DNA of 9,593 nt from Solirubrobacterales bacterium (GTDB taxonomy: Bacteria; Actinomycetota; Thermoleophilia; Solirubrobacterales; Solirubrobacteraceae): the NCBI GenBank assembly GCA_019240015.1, contig JAFAZB010000085.1, positions 1 to 9,593 of the forward strand. The letters run 5' to 3'. The notes under the pieces are model-generated. The model did no database searches and was not told the origin of the DNA. It saw nothing but the letters and a program-made list of their open reading frames with translations. The position numbers were made by a program, and so were the translations under genes. Position 1 is the first letter of the stretch. Each line of letters opens with the position of its first letter. Shown here piece after piece: positions 6,149 through 9,593 of this stretch.

Positions 6149-6154
6149 TACGCT
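6149..6154 (+). promoter_or_regulatory. Predicted -10 box for the MFS exporter transcript
   Basis: TACGCT ends 9 nt before the ATG of a 7-codon leader ORF (6164). This is the same arrangement as the other start-proximal boxes in the window, and it would place transcription start near 6161-6164, leaving a leader of about 100 nt before the exporter gene. The box overlaps a 6-bp inverted repeat, GTGCTA (6145-6150) with TAGCAC (6172-6177), a weak operator candidate. Confidence 0.4.
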
Positions 6155-6163
6155 GCGCTCGCG

Positions 6164-6187
6164 ATGCTCGCTAGCACTCGTTACTGA
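6164..6187 (+). CDS. Possible 7-residue leader peptide of the MFS exporter gene
   Basis: ATG at 6164 opens a seven-codon ORF, MLASTRY, ending in TGA. Its start would be leaderless from the TACGCT box upstream. It lies 14 nt before a strong hairpin and 77 nt before the exporter start. Bases 6174-6179 within it can pair (one G-U) with 6256-6261 around the exporter Shine-Dalgarno. This resembles translation-dependent attenuators in front of drug exporters. An ORF this short can easily be chance; the support is positional only. Confidence 0.3.
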   Translation: MLASTRY

Positions 6188-6201
6188 CCGCTTCTCCGCA
6201 C

Positions 6202-6229
6202 GCCGTCGGCGGCTGAAAGCCGCGGCGGC
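6202..6229 (+). promoter_or_regulatory. Strong hairpin in the exporter 5' leader
   Basis: GCGGCT (6209-6214) pairs perfectly with AGCCGC (6218-6223) around a GAA triloop. After one bulged G (6208) the stem continues with 6202-6207 pairing to 6224-6229, including one G-U, for 12 bp in total. No U-run follows, so it is more likely a folding switch, a pause site or a Rho/attenuation element than a simple terminator. The rest of the 6188-6264 leader shows only the exporter Shine-Dalgarno. Confidence 0.5.
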
Positions 6230-6264
6230 TGCCCCAGTCCGCAAGCGTCCGTTGAGAGTGTGCC

Positions 6265-7608
6265 GTGAGTTCGTACCTGCGCGTCCTGCGCCATCCAGAC
6301 TTTCGATATCTGTTCCTGGGTCAGTCGGCCAGCGTCGTCGGCGACCAGGTGGTGCTCGTCGCGTTGGCGCTGTTCGTCACTCGGTTGACCGGATCACCGA
6401 CCGATCTCGGGCTGATCCTGGGCGCGCAGATGCTGCCACTGGTGGCGCTGATCCTGTTCGGGGGCGTGTGGGCGGACCGCCTGCCCCGGCAGCGGATCAT
6501 GATCGCCACCGATCTAGCGCGGGCCGCGCTCCATGCGACGCTCGCGGTGCTGATCTTCACCGGCCTGGTGCGGGTCTGGCAGATGGTCGCGATCGAAGCG
6601 CTGTTCGGGGCAGCGCAGGCTTTCTTCCAGCCCGCGTACGCGGGGCTGCTCCCGCAGACCGTGCCCGAGCACCTGATCCAGGACGCCCGGGCACTGACCG
6701 AGTCGACCGCGAATCTGGCGTTCATGCTCGGTCCCGCGCTCGCCACCGCGCTGGTGCTGGGGTTCGGCGCCGGCGAAGCGTTTGCGCTCGACGCGGCCAC
6801 CTTCCTGCTCAGCGCGCTGCTGCTGCGGCGGGTACGTGCCCGCCCGCGCGGGGAGGCGCCCGCGACCGCGACCGTGATGCGAGAGCTCCGCTCGGGGTGG
6901 CGCGAGGTCCGCGCGAGAAGCTGGGTGTGGGTCACGATCGCGGCGTTCGCAGGCGCGGTCCTGTGCGTGTACGCGCAGTGGTATGCCCTGGCGCCGGTGA
7001 TCACCCGCGACGTGTACGGGAGCGCCGGGGTGTTCGGCCTGCTGGAGAGCGTGGGCGGAGCGGGCGCGGTGTGCGGCGCGCTGGCGGGATTGCGGTTCAG
7101 ACCTGCCCGGCCGCTGCGAACCGGGCTGTTGCTGGTGCTGGCTTGGCCCGTGGAGGCCGGCGCGCTCGCGGCGGGCTCGCCGCTGGTGGCGGTCACGGCC
7201 TGCGCGTTCGCCACCGGGTTCGGATTCGCTCTGTTCATGATCTGGTGGGAGACCGCACTCGCGCATCACGTTCCACCGGCCGCGCTCTCGCGGGTCAGCG
7301 CATACGACTGGATGGGTTCGCTGGCGTTGCTTCCGCTCGGCTACTTCCTGGCCGGGCCCTTGGCGGCCCAGCTGGGGCCGCGGGTGGTGCTCGGAGCGGG
7401 GAGCGCGGTCGGCTTGGTGCTGCTGGCGCTGGCGCTCCTACCGCGCTCCACGCGCGAGCTCGGCCAGGCGTCCCCGCTAGTGCCGGCGGCCGGGGCCGAA
7501 CCGGGCTCAATCCAGCAGCTCGCGGGCGAGCTCGGCGTAGAAGCGGGTCGCGAACCCCAGGTCGCGGACGTCGATTCGCTCGTTCGCGCTGTGAACGAGC
7601 GGCGTTGA
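6265..7608 (+). CDS. MFS exporter (MFS_3 / EntS-like)
   Basis: A 447-residue major facilitator superfamily protein, expected in the inner membrane as a proton-driven exporter of a small molecule, drug or siderophore. The N-terminus FRYLFLGQSASVVGDQV is typical of the group. TM1 (about 22-40) and TM2 (about 48-67) precede motif A, GGVWADRLPRQRIM (66-79). The conserved FQPAYAGLLPQTVPEHLIQDARAL region and MLGPALA follow, and about 12 hydrophobic helices extend to about residue 393. The substrate is not predictable. The GTG at 6265 has TGAGAG 6 nt upstream. Residues about 394-447 form a hydrophilic tail not expected in the family. The last 33 codons and the stop lie antisense to the 3' end of the M20 peptidase gene, which suggests loss of an earlier stop. 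A leader with a mini-ORF and a hairpin precedes the gene and suggests inducible control. Confidence 0.88.
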   Translation: MSSYLRVLRHPDFRYLFLGQSASVVGDQVVLVALALFVTRLTGSPTDLGLILGAQMLPLVALILFGGVWADRLPRQRIMIATDLARAALHATLAVLIFTGLVRVWQMVAIEALFGAAQAFFQPAYAGLLPQTVPEHLIQDARALTESTANLAFMLGPALATALVLGFGAGEAFALDAATFLLSALLLRRVRARPRGEAPATATVMRELRSGWREVRARSWVWVTIAAFAGAVLCVYAQWYALAPVITRDVYGSAGVFGLLESVGGAGAVCGALAGLRFRPARPLRTGLLLVLAWPVEAGALAAGSPLVAVTACAFATGFGFALFMIWWETALAHHVPPAALSRVSAYDWMGSLALLPLGYFLAGPLAAQLGPRVVLGAGSAVGLVLLALALLPRSTRELGQASPLVPAAGAEPGSIQQLAGELGVEAGREPQVADVDSLVRAVNERR

Positions 7609-8817
7609 CTCGAGCAGGGTCATGTGGAACTGCGGGAAGAAACCGTATGCCACGCAATCCGGGAACGCGTCGCGAAACCAGCGCGAGTCGGAGAAGCCCG
7701 GCAGGATCACGGGGACCGCCTCGGCGCCGGGATCGTTGGCACTCACCCAGCGCTCGATCGACCGCATCAGCGGGCTGTCGATGGGCGAGCCGTTTCCGGT
7801 CACGGTCTCGGTGAACTCGATCTGAAGCTCCCCCGCGGCGTCACCGAGGACCTCGCCGATCCGACCACGAGCAGCGTCCTCGCCCAAGCCAGGAGGCACC
7901 CGGCAATCCACCTTCAGCTGCGCGCGGGAAGGGATCACGTTGATCTTCTCCGACGCCCGCGCCATCGTCGGGGCCAACGTGATCCCTAGCATCGGCTCGA
8001 GCAGCGTCGCCAGCGCCGGCTCCGAGTCGGCGATCCGGTCGAGCGCCGTGGCGGGCTCGACTGGATCTTCGCCCAGGCCGGCGAGCAGCGCTGCGGGAGC
8101 CTCGGTAACCGCGAACGAACGAGGCTGCTCGGCGAGGCGCTGCAAGACCGGGCCAAGCTTCAGCAGCGCGTTGTCACCGGTCTTGGGCAGCGACGCGTGC
8201 CCGGCCGTGCCCCGCGCGGTGATCGTGAACCGAAAGATGCCCTTCTCCGCGCAGCACACGCCGTAGCGGCGCCGTCCGCGGTACTCGAATACCTCGCCGC
8301 CGCCCTCGTTGAGCAGCATGTCGCAGCGGACCTTGTCCGGATGCGCGTTGGTCAACCACCTCGCGCCCACCTCGCCGCCCGTCTCCTCGTCGACGACGAA
8401 CACGAGCCGCAGCCGTCCCCTGCTCGGTCGCCACCCCTCCCGCGCCAGCGCCGCCGCGGCCACCGCCTCGGCGGCCACCTGCGATTTCATGTCGAGCGCT
8501 CCCCTGCCCCACAGGAAGCCATCGGCCAGCTCGCCCGACCACGGATCGTGGTGCCACTCCGCGCGATCGGCGAGCACGGTGTCCACGTGCCCCAGGTAGC
8601 AGAGCGTCGGTCCGTCGGAGCGGCCCTCGAGCTCCGCGATCAGGTTGGGTCGCTCCTCGCTGACCCCGAGTAGCTCGGTGCGCATCCCCGCGTCTGCCAG
8701 TTGGCGCTCCAGATGCTCGATCGCCGCTCGCTCATCGCCCGGGGGGTTGACGGTGTTGAACCGAACCAGACGCTGGAGTAACTCGGTGGTCTCACGCTGG
8801 AGGTCGTCTGGCGCCAT
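7507..8817 (-). CDS. M20-family metallopeptidase / amidohydrolase (ArgE/DapE/ACY1 type)
   Basis: A 436-residue cytoplasmic di-zinc hydrolase of the M20 family, which cleaves dipeptides or N-acyl amino acids. Expected active-site residues are His77 and Asp79 (GHVDTV), bridging Asp109 (GRGALDMKS), the catalytic Glu144 next to metal-binding Glu145 (DEETGGE), Glu171 (NEGGG) and the C-terminal ligand His409 (HSANERID). A lid/dimerisation domain occupies about 195-310, with GHASLP (His207) reaching the other subunit's site. Length and order match ACY1-like members. Whether the substrate is a dipeptide, acetylornithine, succinyl-diaminopimelate or another is unresolved, and there is no arg or dap neighbour to decide it. 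The ATG at 8817 has TAGGCT 9 nt upstream and no Shine-Dalgarno. The conserved C-terminal segment shows that its 3' end is genuine, so the 102-bp overlap with the exporter gene is due to the exporter's extension. It stands alone on the minus strand and diverges from hisN. Confidence 0.9.
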   Translation of the reverse strand: MAPDDLQRETTELLQRLVRFNTVNPPGDERAAIEHLERQLADAGMRTELLGVSEERPNLIAELEGRSDGPTLCYLGHVDTVLADRAEWHHDPWSGELADGFLWGRGALDMKSQVAAEAVAAAALAREGWRPSRGRLRLVFVVDEETGGEVGARWLTNAHPDKVRCDMLLNEGGGEVFEYRGRRRYGVCCAEKGIFRFTITARGTAGHASLPKTGDNALLKLGPVLQRLAEQPRSFAVTEAPAALLAGLGEDPVEPATALDRIADSEPALATLLEPMLGITLAPTMARASEKINVIPSRAQLKVDCRVPPGLGEDAARGRIGEVLGDAAGELQIEFTETVTGNGSPIDSPLMRSIERWVSANDPGAEAVPVILPGFSDSRWFRDAFPDCVAYGFFPQFHMTLLESTPLVHSANERIDVRDLGFATRFYAELARELLD

Positions 8818-8826
8818 CCCGGCACC

Positions 8827-8832
8827 AGCCTA
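8827..8832 (-). promoter_or_regulatory. Predicted -10 box, M20 peptidase gene
   Basis: TAGGCT on the minus strand ends 9 nt before the ATG at 8817, giving a leaderless or nearly leaderless transcript. The place for its -35 (about 8850-8855) overlaps the hisN -10 box on the other strand. Confidence 0.5.
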
Positions 8833-8846
8833 GAGCAGTGGGTCAC

Positions 8847-8852
8847 TAGGAT
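8847..8852 (+). promoter_or_regulatory. Predicted -10 box, hisN-like gene
   Basis: TAGGAT ends 8 nt before the GTG at 8861. There is no Shine-Dalgarno and no visible -35. It faces the M20 -10 box across 14 bp. Confidence 0.5.
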
Positions 8853-8860
8853 CCGGCGCC

Positions 8861-9593
8861 GTGTCAATCGCCGATGATCTGGCACTGGCGCTGGCGCTCG
8901 CCGATCTGGCGGACGAGATCACGCTGAGTCGCTTCGGGGCCGCCGACCTGGCGATCGAGACCAAGCCCGACCTGACGCCCGTGACCGAGGCCGACCGGGC
9001 GGTCGAGCACGCGATCCGCGAGCGGCTGACCGCCGAGCGCCCCGAGGACTCGCTGCTCGGCGAGGAGTACGGCGCCTCCACGGCGCCTGACAGCTCCCGG
9101 CGCTGGATCGTCGACCCGATCGACGGCACCAAGAACTACGTGCGCGGGGTTCCGGTGTGGGCCACCCTGCTCGCGCTGGAGGAGCGGGACCAGATGGTCG
9201 TTGGCGTGGTGTCAGCCCCGGCGCTTTGCCGTCGTTGGTGGGCCTCCCGCGGGACGGGTGCGTTCGTCGACGACGGCCTTCGCGACCAGCCGCGTCGCCT
9301 GCAAGTGTCCGCGATCCGGGAGCTGACCGACGCCCAGCTGTGCTTCGCGGGTCTCGAGGAGTGGCGGGAGATCGGACGGCCCGACGCGCTGGCGGAGCTG
9401 GCGAGCAGATGCTGGCGGACGAGGGGCTACGGCGACTTCTGGGGTTACATGCTGGTCGCCGAAGGGGCCGTCGAGATCGGCCTCGATCCCGTCGTCGAGC
9501 TGTGGGATCTGGCCGCGCCGCAGGTGATCGTCGAGGAGGCCGGCGGGAGGTTCACCGATTTCGGCGGCCAGGCCACGGCCTCCGGTCCAGACG
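8861..9593 (+). CDS. hisN: Histidinol-phosphatase HisN (inositol monophosphatase family), 3' end cut by window
   Basis: The first 244 residues of a protein that normally has about 260. It is a Mg2+-dependent, Li+-sensitive-type phosphatase of the IMPase superfamily. Visible family motifs are Lys35 and Asp45 in KPDLTPVTEAD, GEE (67-69), the metal loop DPIDGT (85-90) with Asp85 and Asp88, and WDLAAP with Asp216. The segment following the metal loop, KNYVRGVPVWATLL, together with GYGDFWGYMLVAEGAVEIG, is the pattern of actinobacterial HisN, which removes phosphate from L-histidinol phosphate in histidine synthesis. Plain inositol-1-phosphatases usually have NF and different residues after it, so HisN is preferred, though no other his gene is in view. 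The GTG at 8861 is chosen because the protein begins in the normal place and a TAGGAT box lies 8 nt upstream. It reads off the right edge in frame with no stop. Confidence 0.85.
   Translation, partial: MSIADDLALALALADLADEITLSRFGAADLAIETKPDLTPVTEADRAVEHAIRERLTAERPEDSLLGEEYGASTAPDSSRRWIVDPIDGTKNYVRGVPVWATLLALEERDQMVVGVVSAPALCRRWWASRGTGAFVDDGLRDQPRRLQVSAIRELTDAQLCFAGLEEWREIGRPDALAELASRCWRTRGYGDFWGYMLVAEGAVEIGLDPVVELWDLAAPQVIVEEAGGRFTDFGGQATASGPD

Noticed and set aside
6252..7814. A 520-codon plus-strand open frame over the exporter and into the M20 gene
   Set aside because: It is the +1 shadow of the exporter frame: Gly/Arg/Ala-rich and without membrane character, while the 6265 frame has the MFS motifs.
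1..9593. Defence, phage, CRISPR, IS or RNA genes
   Set aside because: No repeat arrays, transposase motifs, terminal inverted repeats or tRNA/rRNA-like segments were seen on either strand. The content is chromosomal housekeeping.

Overview
The window is high-GC DNA (very roughly 70% G+C by eye) that is densely packed with genes. It looks like ordinary chromosome from an actinomycete. The actinobacterial-type HisN, methylmalonyl-CoA epimerase, GTG/TTG starts, and TANNNT boxes sitting directly in front of start codons all fit Actinomycetota. A deep lineage such as Thermoleophilia/Solirubrobacterales is my guess and is not proven by the sequence. I see no tRNA, rRNA, IS element, CRISPR array or phage gene.

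Layout, left to right. (1) A minus-strand pair: a PAP2-family phosphatase gene followed 19 bp later by ychF, which encodes the ribosome-binding P-loop ATPase. (2) Diverging from that pair, a plus-strand gene for a secreted lipoprotein with a probable beta-propeller fold. (3) Convergent with it, a four-gene minus-strand block read in the order nicotinate phosphoribosyltransferase, a short single-TM FtsH protease, methylmalonyl-CoA epimerase, and a 73-residue DUF3107-like protein. (4) Diverging from the block, a plus-strand MFS exporter gene with an unusual leader that holds a 7-codon ORF and a strong hairpin. (5) An M20 metallopeptidase gene on the minus strand whose 3' end overlaps the exporter gene tail-to-tail by 102 bp. 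(6) Diverging from the peptidase, a histidinol-phosphatase-type gene (hisN) that runs off the right edge. There is no obvious single pathway. NAD salvage, membrane proteolysis, methylmalonyl-CoA handling and translation-associated YchF are mostly housekeeping roles.

The most interesting signal is regulatory. All three divergent junctions have nearly the same compact form. The two facing start codons lie 38 to 44 bp apart, and each is preceded at 6 to 9 nt by a TANNNT -10 box with no convincing Shine-Dalgarno sequence. This suggests back-to-back leaderless promoters. The genes downstream within transcription units (ychF, ftsH, the small gene) instead carry recognisable Shine-Dalgarno sequences. 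At the exporter junction the pattern fits only if the first start is the 7-codon leader ORF, which makes a translation-dependent attenuator plausible there. A 29-bp near-perfect palindrome that abuts the ftsH ribosome binding site is the other unexplained element.
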